NCBI GenBank assembly: GCA_002498725.1
Contig: DAIJ01000017.1
Coordinates: 1-64,000, forward strand
Source of the DNA: Euryarchaeota archaeon UBA23
Lineage (GTDB): Archaea > Thermoplasmatota > Poseidoniia > Poseidoniales > Thalassarchaeaceae
DNA length: 64,000 nucleotides
Direction of reading: 5' to 3'
A model generated the notes under the pieces. It was not told where the DNA came from. It did not search any database and worked only from the letters and a program-made list of their open reading frames with translations. A program made the position numbers and the translations under genes. Within the stretch, counting starts at the first letter, position 1; each line of letters starts with the position of its first letter. Shown here one piece after another: positions 28,692 to 36,989 of the stretch.

Positions 28692-29402
28692 ATGCAGCCG
28701 AGTGGACGTGGATATGATCATGGAGTTTCAACATTTTCACCAGATGGGAGATTGTATCAGGTTGAATATGCGCGAGAATCAGTCAAGAGAGGTACTACAA
28801 CTGTAGGCCTGAAGTTTAGAGAAGGCGTAGTCCTAATAGTGGATAAGAGAATTTCAAGTAAACTTGTAATTATTGATTCTATCGAGAAAATGTATCAGAT
28901 CGATGACCACATTGGATTTACTACTTCCGGACTTGTTGCTGATGCTAGACAATTAGTCGACCGCGCTCGTGTCCAATGTCAAGTTAATAGGATGACTTAT
29001 GGAGATGCAATTCCAGTAACTACATTAGTTAAGAAAATGTGTGATTATATGCAATCATTTACCCAATATGGGGGTGCAAGGCCATTTGGTACTGCTTTAC
29101 TTATAGCAGGAGTTGATGCTGATGGTGTTCATTTGTATGAAACGGATCCTTCTGGAGCGTATCAGTCATACCATGCTGGGGCAATTGGGCGTGGTCGTGC
29201 TACTGTGATTGATTACTTCGAGGAAAACTGGAAAGAAGGAATGACTCAAAATGCTGCAATAAAACTTGGCCTTGAGGCTTTAAGAGATTCAATAGATGAA
29301 GATCTAAATAATGAGGCGGTGGAAATTGCAATTGTTAACGGTGATGGATATTCTAAGTTAAGCCGCGATGAAACTATGAAACATCTTGGTAAAGTTAATT
29401 GA
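28692..29402 (+). CDS. psmA: 20S proteasome alpha subunit
   Basis: PsmA forms the outer rings of the 20S proteasome and gates entry. The 236-residue protein begins with the alpha-type N-terminal helix region GYDHGVSTFSPDGRLYQVEY, containing the YDR-like gate element in the form YDH, and continues with GVVLIVDKRISSKL. It has no catalytic N-terminal threonine, as expected. It opens the exosome superoperon. Its partners PsmB (44547) and PAN (59738) are elsewhere in the window. Confidence 0.96.
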   Translation: MQPSGRGYDHGVSTFSPDGRLYQVEYARESVKRGTTTVGLKFREGVVLIVDKRISSKLVIIDSIEKMYQIDDHIGFTTSGLVADARQLVDRARVQCQVNRMTYGDAIPVTTLVKKMCDYMQSFTQYGGARPFGTALLIAGVDADGVHLYETDPSGAYQSYHAGAIGRGRATVIDYFEENWKEGMTQNAAIKLGLEALRDSIDEDLNNEAVEIAIVNGDGYSKLSRDETMKHLGKVN

Positions 29403-29448
29403 TGTCTAATCCCGATTGCTCTAAGGGCTAGTTTACGTCTGGCAGTTC

Positions 29449-30138
29449 GTGGTCAGTCTCGACGATGCAGTGATCGCCCGCCTTGAAAAGGGGGGTAATC
29501 GGTTTGAAATTCTGGTGGATTCTGAATTAGTATCTAAGTGGAAGTTAAACCCAGATAGTGTTGACTTCGAAGATATGTTAGCTACCGATGAAGTTTGGTC
29601 AGATGTAAGGGCCGGAGATCGCCCCACTGAGGATGCGCTCATCAATACATTTTCGTCATCAGATCTACAAACATGTGTGGAAAAAATATTGAGAGAGGGG
29701 TCAATACAATTGACAACTGTTCAGAGAAAGAAAATGGTAGAGGACAAAAAAAAGCAGGTTATACATTCAATCGCATCAACTGCAACAGATCCCAAGACTA
29801 GAAGCCCACATCCTCCAACTCGCATAGAACATGCGTTAGATGAAGCTAGGTTTAGCATAGACCCATTTTTATCTGTAGAAAGGCAAGTAGCCGATGCTGT
29901 CAAAGCAATAAGACCACTTATTCCTTTACAATTTATTACAGTTAAACTTGCATTTAGAATTTCAGGGAAGGACTATGGAGGGGTGCATCAGATGCTCAGA
30001 GACATGATTTTGAGAGAAGAATGGCTAGAAAACGGTTCTTGGGCATGTATTGTCGAATGCCCAGGGGGTATGAAGAATGACCTCATCAGTAAGGTGGCCA
30101 AACGTACTTCTGGACTTGATGTCAAGGAAATTGAATAA
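29449..30138 (+). CDS. sbds: SBDS/Sdo1 ribosome maturation protein
   Basis: SBDS works with an EF-2-like GTPase to release the anti-association factor aIF6 from the large ribosomal subunit. The 229 residues show the N-terminal FYSH domain (starting VSLDDAVIARLEKGGNRFEI), a central three-helix bundle with KKQVIHSIASTATDPKT, and a ferredoxin-like C-terminal domain. The start is GTG 29449. It occupies the standard place between psmA and rrp4 in the archaeal exosome superoperon. Confidence 0.95.
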   Translation: MVSLDDAVIARLEKGGNRFEILVDSELVSKWKLNPDSVDFEDMLATDEVWSDVRAGDRPTEDALINTFSSSDLQTCVEKILREGSIQLTTVQRKKMVEDKKKQVIHSIASTATDPKTRSPHPPTRIEHALDEARFSIDPFLSVERQVADAVKAIRPLIPLQFITVKLAFRISGKDYGGVHQMLRDMILREEWLENGSWACIVECPGGMKNDLISKVAKRTSGLDVKEIE

Positions 30139-30171
30139 TTATAGGCATTTCTTAGTAATAATACACCGTAG

Positions 30172-30186
30172 GTGTAAGCATCAACG
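30172..30186 (+). promoter_or_regulatory. Six-pair inverted repeat with GTA loop between SBDS and rrp4
   Basis: TACACC-GTA-GGTGTA lies in the 51-base gap before the longest rrp4 frame. A three-base GNA loop makes compact hairpins. It could mark mRNA processing or an internal promoter. Six-base arms can occur by chance, so this is weak. Confidence 0.3.
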
Positions 30187-30189
30187 GTT

Positions 30190-30900
30190 ATGAGGGGGAG
30201 GAGAGTCGCGCGGCCCGATAACATGAGTGGAGACAAGGGCGCGGACGGACCGCGCAGATCCCGACAAGCACCCCTGCTTGTCGCCCCAGGAGAAGATCTG
30301 GGTGATTCGGGGGAGTTCGAAGCAGGCCATGGTGTTTTATCCATCAATGGGCGCCTTCGAGCTTTGAAGCAAGGAAAAATGAACAAAAGGGGCAATATTG
30401 TATCTATAGAACCTAGAAGAACAGCATTTATGCCTAGGCCATCCGATCTTGTTATTGGCTACATTGAAGGATGTACTAGTAACATATGGTTTGTAGACAT
30501 AGGGGCTCCCTTTAATGCAATACTTCCAATGAGTTTAGGACCTGCAAAGGCTGAATTCGGAGGTATTAGGAAAGTACTAGATATTGGAGATGCTATAATT
30601 TGCAGAGTGCAAGAAGTAGAGGAAAACCATTCTAGTGTTGTTACGATGAAAGGAATGGGTTTGCGTGCGATAAGATCTGGAAGCGTAGAGGAAATTGATC
30701 CACATCTACTTGGTCGATTAATTGGACGTGGTGGTAACAACCTTCGTCAATTAAAGGAAGATACAGAATGCCGATTAATTGCAGCCGACAATGGTCGAGT
30801 TTGGTTAGACGGCGATCTCAGTGGCATAATACAAGCTAGAAATAGTCTAAATGACCTTCTCAAACAGGCGAAAATCGAAGAATACGGTGGTGTAGTCTAA
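30190..30900 (+). CDS. rrp4: Exosome RNA-binding cap subunit Rrp4
   Basis: Rrp4 forms the RNA-binding cap on the Rrp41-Rrp42 ring. After a basic, low-complexity leader it has an N-terminal beta domain (VAPGEDLGD), an S1 domain around residues 75-150 (GYIEGCTSNIWFVDIGAPF) and a KH domain whose GRGG loop is near residue 180. The frame starts at ATG 30190, and ATG 30223 is an alternative; the conserved part starts well after both. It runs directly into rrp41 with a one-base overlap. Confidence 0.94.
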   Translation: MRGRRVARPDNMSGDKGADGPRRSRQAPLLVAPGEDLGDSGEFEAGHGVLSINGRLRALKQGKMNKRGNIVSIEPRRTAFMPRPSDLVIGYIEGCTSNIWFVDIGAPFNAILPMSLGPAKAEFGGIRKVLDIGDAIICRVQEVEENHSSVVTMKGMGLRAIRSGSVEEIDPHLLGRLIGRGGNNLRQLKEDTECRLIAADNGRVWLDGDLSGIIQARNSLNDLLKQAKIEEYGGVV

Positions 30901-31616
30901 TGGGTGGATATGGGGACGTACAGTGTATTGATGAAAATGGCATAAGACTTGATGGTAGAAAAATCGACGAAGTCAGACCAATGTCAATAGAGGTGGGTGT
31001 CGTTCCAGTTGCTGATGGGTCTGCTAGAATGAAATGGGGGCTTAATGATGTAATTGCAGCCGTTTATGGTCCAATGGAGGCCCATCCAAGAAAAATTCAA
31101 CGTCAGGACCGTGCAGTTCTTGATGTCCGCTATAACATGGCTCCTTTTTCTACTACTGATCGAATCAGACCGGGTTTCAATCGCCGAAGTAGAGAAATCT
31201 CTAAAGTAACGGCTGAGGCTCTAGAAAGTGTTGTTTTAACAGAATTGTACCCTAGAAGTAAGATACGTGTAGAAATAGAAATTATTTGTGCTGAAGCAGG
31301 AACTCGTTGTGCTGGAATAACAGCCGCTTCAGTAGCTTTAGCTCATGCAGGTATACCTATGACTGATCTAGTAGTATCGGTTGCCAGTGGTAAAGTTCAC
31401 GATGTAGTGGTTTGTGACCTCAATAAAGAGGAAGATAACTACGGAGAAGCAGATCTTCCAATGGGAATACTCCCTAATACTGGAGAATTAGTTTTTCTTC
31501 AGATGGACGGTGATCTTTCACCTCAGCAATTCCAAGAGGCCTGGGACTACAATATGGGTGCTGCTAAGGTAATCCATGAAGTCATGGTTGAGGCTCTAAA
31601 GGGAGGTGATGAGTGA
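30900..31616 (+). CDS. rrp41: Exosome catalytic subunit Rrp41
   Basis: Rrp41 is the phosphorolytic RNase PH-type active subunit of the archaeal exosome, degrading RNA 3' to 5' and adding A-rich tails. The 238-residue protein has the RNase PH fold with arginines of the RNA channel (RPGFNRRSREI) and the phosphate/metal site DLNKEEDNYGEADLPMG, whose acidic residues are those kept in active Rrp41. It overlaps rrp4 by one base and rrp42 by four, so translation of the three is coupled. Confidence 0.96.
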   Translation: MGGYGDVQCIDENGIRLDGRKIDEVRPMSIEVGVVPVADGSARMKWGLNDVIAAVYGPMEAHPRKIQRQDRAVLDVRYNMAPFSTTDRIRPGFNRRSREISKVTAEALESVVLTELYPRSKIRVEIEIICAEAGTRCAGITAASVALAHAGIPMTDLVVSVASGKVHDVVVCDLNKEEDNYGEADLPMGILPNTGELVFLQMDGDLSPQQFQEAWDYNMGAAKVIHEVMVEALKGGDE

Positions 31617-32404
31617 TGTCTATTCCACTTGTACCTAAACTTCTCAGGGCTCATCTAGCAGATTTGGCGAAGGAAGGGAAGAGGCACGATGGTCGTGGAA
31701 GGTTTGAGGGCAGAAAGGTAGAATTAGAAGTCGATTGCTTACCTAGAGCCGAGGGGTCAGCAAGAGTTAGAATGGGTGATACAATTGTTTTTGCTGGTGT
31801 CAAGTTCCAGATAATGACCCCTTATCCAGACAGACCTAATCAGGGCGGATTAATGTGTAGTGCTGAGGTTAGACCTGTTGCAGGAAGGGGTTGGGAACCG
31901 GGGCCTCCAAGTCCCGAATCAATTGAACTCGGGAGAGTTGTAGATCGAGGTATTAGAGAATCTGGTTGTATTAATACAGAAGATCTTTGTATAATTCCTG
32001 GTGAAAAGGCATGGCAAGTGATATTGGATTTATTTGCATTATCAGATGATGGTAATCTTTTCGATGCTTTTGGTCTAGCTGCAATTGCGGCTCTAAAAAA
32101 TGCAACTATTCCTGCAGAAAGATTTGAAGCCGGTGAAGATCGGCCCCTAGAGGTCTCAAAAACACCAATAATGTGCTCTTACCATAAAGTGGGCGGAAGG
32201 TTTGTTTATGATACTGATAAGAAGGAAGAATTAGGTGGAGATGAGAGGATACATATCACATTAGGTGATGATGATCATGTCCATTCATTGCAGAAGGGTC
32301 TAAAGGGGATCTTCACGGCGGCCGAATTCGCAGAGATCATGAGTGAAGCCCGATCTAGATGTTCAGAACTTAGAGATTTAATTGATCAAGCAGTAGGTAA
32401 GTGA
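31613..32404 (+). CDS. rrp42: Exosome non-catalytic ring subunit Rrp42
   Basis: Rrp42 is the structural RNase PH-like partner of Rrp41 in the hexameric ring. The 263-residue protein begins with the usual extended helix (VPKLLRAHLADLAKEGKRHDGR) and keeps FAGVKFQIMTPYPDRPNQGG. The acidic catalytic pair of Rrp41 is not present in the same form, as normal for Rrp42. GTG 31613 overlaps the rrp41 stop; ATG 31616 is better placed behind GGAGGTGAT. It is followed by eL43. Confidence 0.95.
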   Translation: MMSIPLVPKLLRAHLADLAKEGKRHDGRGRFEGRKVELEVDCLPRAEGSARVRMGDTIVFAGVKFQIMTPYPDRPNQGGLMCSAEVRPVAGRGWEPGPPSPESIELGRVVDRGIRESGCINTEDLCIIPGEKAWQVILDLFALSDDGNLFDAFGLAAIAALKNATIPAERFEAGEDRPLEVSKTPIMCSYHKVGGRFVYDTDKKEELGGDERIHITLGDDDHVHSLQKGLKGIFTAAEFAEIMSEARSRCSELRDLIDQAVGK

Positions 32405-32409
32405 TTAGA

Positions 32410-32778
32410 ATGGCAAAAAGAACTCAAAAACTTGGAGCAACTGCAAAGTTCGGACCTAGATATGGTGTAAGCGTTCGAAGAAGAGCCGGCTCCGCTCTTA
32501 AAAAGAAATCTCGTAACTACACATGTCCAGTTTGTCAATACCAGAAGGTAACTAGAAAAGTTTCAGGTATATGGGAGTGCAAAAAATGTGGCCACAAATT
32601 CACGGGTGGAGTATGGGAACCATTCACAAGGGCTACTGATGCTAATAACAGGATTATTCGCAGAGGTATGGAAGGTGCTACTGCTACAGATATGACAGTT
32701 ATTGCTCAGCAGGCTGCCATTGAATATGAGCGTAAGTTAGCTGCAGGTGAGATTGATGCAGAATCCGAAGAAGAGTGA
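32410..32778 (+). CDS. rpl37A: Ribosomal protein eL43 (L37Ae)
   Basis: This zinc-ribbon protein of the large ribosomal subunit has the signature CPVC, a 14-residue gap, then CKKCG, and a basic N-terminal part KLGATAKFGPRYGVSVRRR. The ATG at 32410, after rrp42 ends, is the real start; the frame opens nine bases earlier. At 122 residues it is longer than the usual 75-95 because of an acidic C-terminal extension rich in Glu and Ala, ending in EIDAESEEE. It overlaps pcc1. Confidence 0.93.
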   Translation: MAKRTQKLGATAKFGPRYGVSVRRRAGSALKKKSRNYTCPVCQYQKVTRKVSGIWECKKCGHKFTGGVWEPFTRATDANNRIIRRGMEGATATDMTVIAQQAAIEYERKLAAGEIDAESEEE

Positions 32779-32983
32779 TCATATTACAATCTCTCTTTCT
32801 ATATCACATCCTCATGCATCAGCACTTGAATCATCAATGATTACCGAGGCTAAGGTTTCTCGCGAAGGAGATCTAGTTGTAATAAATGAGTCAGCCGACT
32901 TTTTTGTAGATCTTCGCGCTAGGTGGAACACTATTATGCGTGGTATTGCTGCGGCAGACGAGGCATTGAAGACAGAATATTGA
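32756..32983 (+). CDS. pcc1: KEOPS complex subunit Pcc1
   Basis: Pcc1 is the tRNA-binding, dimer-forming small subunit of KEOPS, which makes t6A37 in tRNA. The 75-residue protein has the family plan: a first strand ITISLSISHP, an Ala/Ser-rich helix, then DLVVINESADFFVDLRARW and a C-terminal helix. ATG 32756 has GGTGA five bases upstream, inside the end of eL43; GTG 32747 is the longer option. Genes for Kae1 and Bud32 are not in the window. Position before prefoldin beta matches other archaeal superoperons. Confidence 0.82.
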   Translation: MQNPKKSDHITISLSISHPHASALESSMITEAKVSREGDLVVINESADFFVDLRARWNTIMRGIAAADEALKTEY

Positions 32984-32995
32984 GTGGGTGTGAAT

Positions 32996-33304
32996 ATGGT
33001 TGACGAGGGTAATCTGCAAAATTTGCTACAAGAACTTCAATTAGTACGTTCTCAAATCCAAACTTTAACATCTCAAAGTAATGAAATTTCAGTAACCATA
33101 GAGGCATTAAAATCTCAGTCTCCAGATCGTTCAGTATACAGAGCAATTGGTGGTATTTTACTTGAAGTTGAGAATAGAGAAGAGTTAGATTCAGACCTAG
33201 TCAATTCTAAAAACGCTATAGAAGAACATCTAGCGAGGCTTCAATCCAGAGAAAACGAAATCAAAAACGAATACTCTGAAGCATTAAAATCTCTAGAAAA
33301 TTGA
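32996..33304 (+). CDS. pfdB: Prefoldin beta subunit
   Basis: Prefoldin captures unfolded proteins and hands them to the thermosome. The 102-residue chain is two long heptad helices flanking a short beta hairpin (VYRAIGGILLEVENREEL), the beta-type layout, and matches the family length. ATG 32996 has GGGTG at the right spacing; the frame opens at 32984. It closes the recognisable part of the superoperon. Confidence 0.9.
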   Translation: MVDEGNLQNLLQELQLVRSQIQTLTSQSNEISVTIEALKSQSPDRSVYRAIGGILLEVENREELDSDLVNSKNAIEEHLARLQSRENEIKNEYSEALKSLEN

Positions 33305-33338
33305 ATTTATTCGCTATTTAATTGAAGAGAGTGGTTAC

Positions 33339-34238
33339 ATGAATGATTTTTCACAATCAAAGAATCTTTCTTCCGCACTCTCAATGTTACTACATGATTC
33401 AGAAGGTTCCGATAAAGTATTGTCTGAATTAAGTAATCTCCAGAGAGATTTTATTTCTATGCAAAAAATGTTATTGGAAGGTGAATTATCTGAGGCAAAA
33501 GTACTCTCTGAAGAACTATTGCATAGGTCAAGATCTCAATCAGAGAGAGATATTGAAATTGAGATTCGTCTCAGAATCGAAAGGGCCCTCATTTCAGTTG
33601 AAGATAACACAAAAACCGGTCAAGAATTACGCTGGTGTGTAGATCGTCTCAATGCGATGATCCCTGGAAGCTCTTTACATGGCGTCGCCTTACTCAATCT
33701 TGCTGCTTGGCATTCTAATAATGGTGAAATAATGATGTCTATGGCTGTACATTCGGAAATAAGTAAGGCGAGTGGTCATCCTGACGAGATACGCGCTTTA
33801 TCCCGACTAGAAGTTTCTAGAATATTGGTTTCAATTTCCGATTTGGACCCCGCAATGCGGCATCTTTGGTCTGCTCGTGAAATATTTTTGAAATCCAATC
33901 TTGAAACTGAGGCTTTAGTAACCAGTTTGGAATGGTTAGATTTAGCATTGAATGAGATTGAAGAATCAGCGCCTTCAATGCGTAATCGTATAGAAAATGC
34001 GAAACCTCGCGAGTCCCCTGGATCCTCATGGGTGGCATCTAATCCTGAAGATATAATTGAAGTGGTTGAACATATACTTCCATATTTATGTAAAGACGTT
34101 TCAGGAATTGATAGAACAGATCTTGGCCTAATTATTGATGCGTCAGAAGCCCTTTCAAAATATGAATGGATTGAAGTTTTATTGGATAAAAAGTCTCAAA
34201 TTCAAGATGAGAGGATTCTTGATTTACTCCAATCATGA
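33339..34238 (+). CDS. TPR-like helical repeat protein, unknown
   Basis: The 299-residue protein is nearly all helical. Pairs of helices such as LLNLAAWHSNNGEIMMSMA and MRHLWSAREIFLKSNLETEA have the Ala/Gly spacing of tetratricopeptide repeats, from about residue 30 to 210. The N-terminal 30 residues are Ser-rich. It is preceded by a short gap after pfdB and may be cotranscribed with it, so a scaffold role near protein quality control is possible but unproven. Its last 37 bases overlap the opposing Nudix gene. Confidence 0.65.
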   Translation: MNDFSQSKNLSSALSMLLHDSEGSDKVLSELSNLQRDFISMQKMLLEGELSEAKVLSEELLHRSRSQSERDIEIEIRLRIERALISVEDNTKTGQELRWCVDRLNAMIPGSSLHGVALLNLAAWHSNNGEIMMSMAVHSEISKASGHPDEIRALSRLEVSRILVSISDLDPAMRHLWSAREIFLKSNLETEALVTSLEWLDLALNEIEESAPSMRNRIENAKPRESPGSSWVASNPEDIIEVVEHILPYLCKDVSGIDRTDLGLIIDASEALSKYEWIEVLLDKKSQIQDERILDLLQS

Positions 34239-34609
34239 TTCAAAATTCTGGTTATTTCTTCTTCTCCCCAATGTAGGTCGGCAGGTAACTCTACACACCA
34301 CCCTACTTCATCAATTCTTGAATCATCAGAATTCCATCCATAAGGATCTGGTTCTACATCTACTTTGATCAATACAACATGTCCTTTCTCAATTAATTCT
34401 GATTCTATTGCTACAGCTGTCCCAAGTAATCCTGTTTCTTCCCAAACTTCTCTTAAAGCCCCGATTTCGATTGCTTCATTTTCATTAAGTTTGCCTCCTG
34501 GAAGTTCCCATCCTCTTTCACAATGTTTTACCATTATCCAACATGTGCTTTCGAAGTCACCTTTTGGAATCACCCAAGCCAAAACAAAATCGCCCTCAGT
34601 CATCTTCAT
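34202..34609 (-). CDS. Nudix hydrolase (MutT-like)
   Basis: A 135-residue single-domain Nudix protein, about the smallest workable size. The Nudix box is complete: GGKLNENEAIEIGALREVWEETGL, matching GX5EX7REUXEEXGU (written here as a motif, 24 residues, metal ligands in REVWEE). Such enzymes cleave nucleoside diphosphates linked to another group. It overlaps the 3' end of the helical-repeat gene on the other strand and the end of the TPR gene upstream on its own strand, so it belongs with the latter. Confidence 0.85.
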   Translation of the reverse strand: MKMTEGDFVLAWVIPKGDFESTCWIMVKHCERGWELPGGKLNENEAIEIGALREVWEETGLLGTAVAIESELIEKGHVVLIKVDVEPDPYGWNSDDSRIDEVGWCVELPADLHWGEEEITRILNHDWSKSRILSS

Positions 34610-35576
34610 CCATCTCCAATTTTATTTTTTTAGCTAATTCTAATGCACCATTGTCGCCTTGTGTAGCCAGTCTTCTAGCAATAAAGAATGCCTCATTTAT
34701 CCTACCATTTTCAAAGTAATCAACTGCTCTTTCAAATTCAGAAATTTCTTCTTTTCCAACCTTTTCTTCTAAATCTTCTTTTATCTCTGGTTTTGATGCC
34801 ATTTTTTCCATTCTCTGCAAAAATTCCATTCTACTTTCTATAGAAGGTGCCTGCCATGATTTCTTCTTCTTACCATCAATGCCGTCCTCCATTCTCTTGC
34901 GAAACATTTCTCTTGCTTTAGACGAAGGCATGTGTGTTTCAGCTTGGTCATAACATAACCAAGCCTTATCCATCTCATTCCTTCTCTCATGTAGTTTCCC
35001 CATTCTATCCCATGCCTCATGATTCGAGGGTCTCTGTGACAAAAGTATTGAGTTCAATTCTAGATACATATCTTCATGACCTCCATCTAGTAGACGCTCT
35101 AGTCTTCTAGCAAATAGGATATTAGCACGAGGGTCTCTAAAATCTAATTTGAGGACTCTTTCTCTGAATGATTCTACATCTTTTTTTGATTGGACAGAAC
35201 TCCACCAATCATCAGGATCTAGTGGATCAATTTTTAGAGCAGATTCAAACAATTTCTTCCCATTAATTACTAAATCCATTTGATCTATTTTTTCTAGTAA
35301 TTCAGGATCTCTCCCAAGTACTAGAAAAAGATCTTGGAGTACTGCTTTTATGCCATTTTGGTCATTTCTAGCAATTTTAACATTTAATAAAACTCTCCAG
35401 TTTTCTGGATGTGTAAAATCATGAAGTACAGCCTGTTTTGCACTTTGTTCCGCCCAATCAATATTTGATTTTTGTGAGTCACTAATTGATAGAAATTTTT
35501 GTGCCTGACTTCTATGCCTGTTTCCAAGACTTCTTCTTGGATGCTGTAATTTCGCACCGATGTCTTTGTTGGGCAA
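34596..35576 (-). CDS. TPR-like protein with basic N-terminus, unknown
   Basis: A 326-residue soluble helical protein. It starts with a basic stretch (HPRRSLGNRHRSQAQK) and then shows repeated units such as HPENWRVLLNVKIAR, LDPDDWWSSV, RDPRANILFARRLERLL and SNHEAWDRMGKLHERR, which fit TPR or HAT repeats; HAT-type repeats are linked to RNA processing. A charged Lys/Glu linker precedes a final helical pair. It lies between a UbiD-family gene and the Nudix gene on the same strand. Function unknown. Confidence 0.65.
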   Translation of the reverse strand: MPNKDIGAKLQHPRRSLGNRHRSQAQKFLSISDSQKSNIDWAEQSAKQAVLHDFTHPENWRVLLNVKIARNDQNGIKAVLQDLFLVLGRDPELLEKIDQMDLVINGKKLFESALKIDPLDPDDWWSSVQSKKDVESFRERVLKLDFRDPRANILFARRLERLLDGGHEDMYLELNSILLSQRPSNHEAWDRMGKLHERRNEMDKAWLCYDQAETHMPSSKAREMFRKRMEDGIDGKKKKSWQAPSIESRMEFLQRMEKMASKPEIKEDLEEKVGKEEISEFERAVDYFENGRINEAFFIARRLATQGDNGALELAKKIKLEMDEDD

Positions 35577-35585
35577 ACCTACACC

Positions 35586-36857
35586 TCACAATACGCTTTC
35601 AAAGGGTGAGCGATCTATTCCGAATGGTATTGTGGCATCAATGCCTATTTTACTTGTAAGACCATCCTTGCCTCTACTTGGGTCTAGGCTAGATCCTTTT
35701 TGATCTGATAGAATTAGTGTATCTTCATCAGGTTGCCATCTAGTCATCAATGCCCATTCAACTCTTATCGGATCTGAGCAATCAATATCTGTATCTACTA
35801 CGGTCACCGATTTCATTGATTTATGTCCTGCTAATGCTGCTTCAATTGCTAGCATCCCATCTCCTTTCTTTTGCGGTTTAATGGCCACAACTGCAGACAA
35901 CCAACCACTCCCTCCATCTGTCATATAAACATCTGAACAAGGAACAACTTCGTTAACTGCGGCCTTAATTGTAGGTGCCCTTGGAAGTCCCATCAGTGTT
36001 CGATGCTCTGTTTCTGCAGGTATTAGTGCGTGAAATATTGGGTTCTTTCTATAATAAATTGAATCGTATTCTATTACAGTCTCTTTACGCACGTCATCAA
36101 CCGTTCCAGTAATGTCGACATAAGGACCTTCATCATCTACATCTAATGTTATTCTCGCCTCCATTGCATATTCTGCGTCGGCTGGGACCAGAACTCCATT
36201 TGGTAACTCCACTAATTCAAGTGGCTTACCATGCAGTCTTTCATGCAAAGCAGCAGCCACAGTCAACTCATCAAGATCATGTTCAAACGACATAGCAGCA
36301 GCCAGAAGAACAACAGCATCGGGAGCATTTACTACCGCTATTGCTACTTCCTCTCCATTAGCATGAGCATTATCTGTCATAGTCCTGAGATGACGCGGTA
36401 CAAATCTCGAAACTGTATGGTTCGAGTCTCTAACGAATTGTCTATGGAATGACATGTTTCTAATTCCTCCATATTGTGCAATAATTACGGAAGCCGATTG
36501 ATAACGTCCCCTATCTTCTTTGTAGTGCCATGGGATAGGAAGAGATTCAAGATTTACTTCCGTCTGCATTTGGTACATTACAGGAGCTTGTCCAGGTCCA
36601 ACTATTTGTGGTTCTGAGGGATTTTCCATCGCCCATGCCAGGGTATCAATCAATTCACCCGGAGTTATGTCAAATAGTTTGCATAATCTATCGCGAGCAA
36701 GAATATTTACTGCAGCCTTTTGTCCTGGAGATTCGATAATATTTTCAAAAACCAGAGGCGCATGTTTGGCGGACTTAGATTTTTCATAAATTCCATGAAT
36801 CACACTAACTTCATCAGTAATAATTTCAGCACCTGTAAGCAGATCCCTGAATGCCAT
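35586..36857 (-). CDS. UbiD-family prenyl-FMN decarboxylase, possibly anhydromevalonate phosphate decarboxylase
   Basis: UbiD enzymes use prenylated FMN to decarboxylate unsaturated acids. The 423-residue protein starts best at ATG 36857 (MAFRDLLTG), although the frame reaches 36920. It has the catalytic pair of glutamates in ADAEYAMEAR, and SFHRQF, VSRFVPRHLR and NANG-type core segments typical of the family. In many archaea the UbiD homologue of the modified mevalonate route makes isopentenyl phosphate. Isopentenyl phosphate kinase (42096) and an IPP isomerase/prenyl synthase (40350) nearby support that role, but menaquinone or ubiquinone use cannot be excluded. No UbiX is visible. Confidence 0.82.
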   Translation of the reverse strand: MAFRDLLTGAEIITDEVSVIHGIYEKSKSAKHAPLVFENIIESPGQKAAVNILARDRLCKLFDITPGELIDTLAWAMENPSEPQIVGPGQAPVMYQMQTEVNLESLPIPWHYKEDRGRYQSASVIIAQYGGIRNMSFHRQFVRDSNHTVSRFVPRHLRTMTDNAHANGEEVAIAVVNAPDAVVLLAAAMSFEHDLDELTVAAALHERLHGKPLELVELPNGVLVPADAEYAMEARITLDVDDEGPYVDITGTVDDVRKETVIEYDSIYYRKNPIFHALIPAETEHRTLMGLPRAPTIKAAVNEVVPCSDVYMTDGGSGWLSAVVAIKPQKKGDGMLAIEAALAGHKSMKSVTVVDTDIDCSDPIRVEWALMTRWQPDEDTLILSDQKGSSLDPSRGKDGLTSKIGIDATIPFGIDRSPFESVL

Positions 36858-36989
36858 CAAGTACACGCACAAGGTCATAAGTTTGAATGTTGGTGATGGA
36901 AGAGCGGTTGAACCCCTCACCTAGGGTGAGTCCGTCACTCTCTTATATGGGGGGTAGGTCGGCTGGGCGTTCCTTAGAGGTGATTGTGT

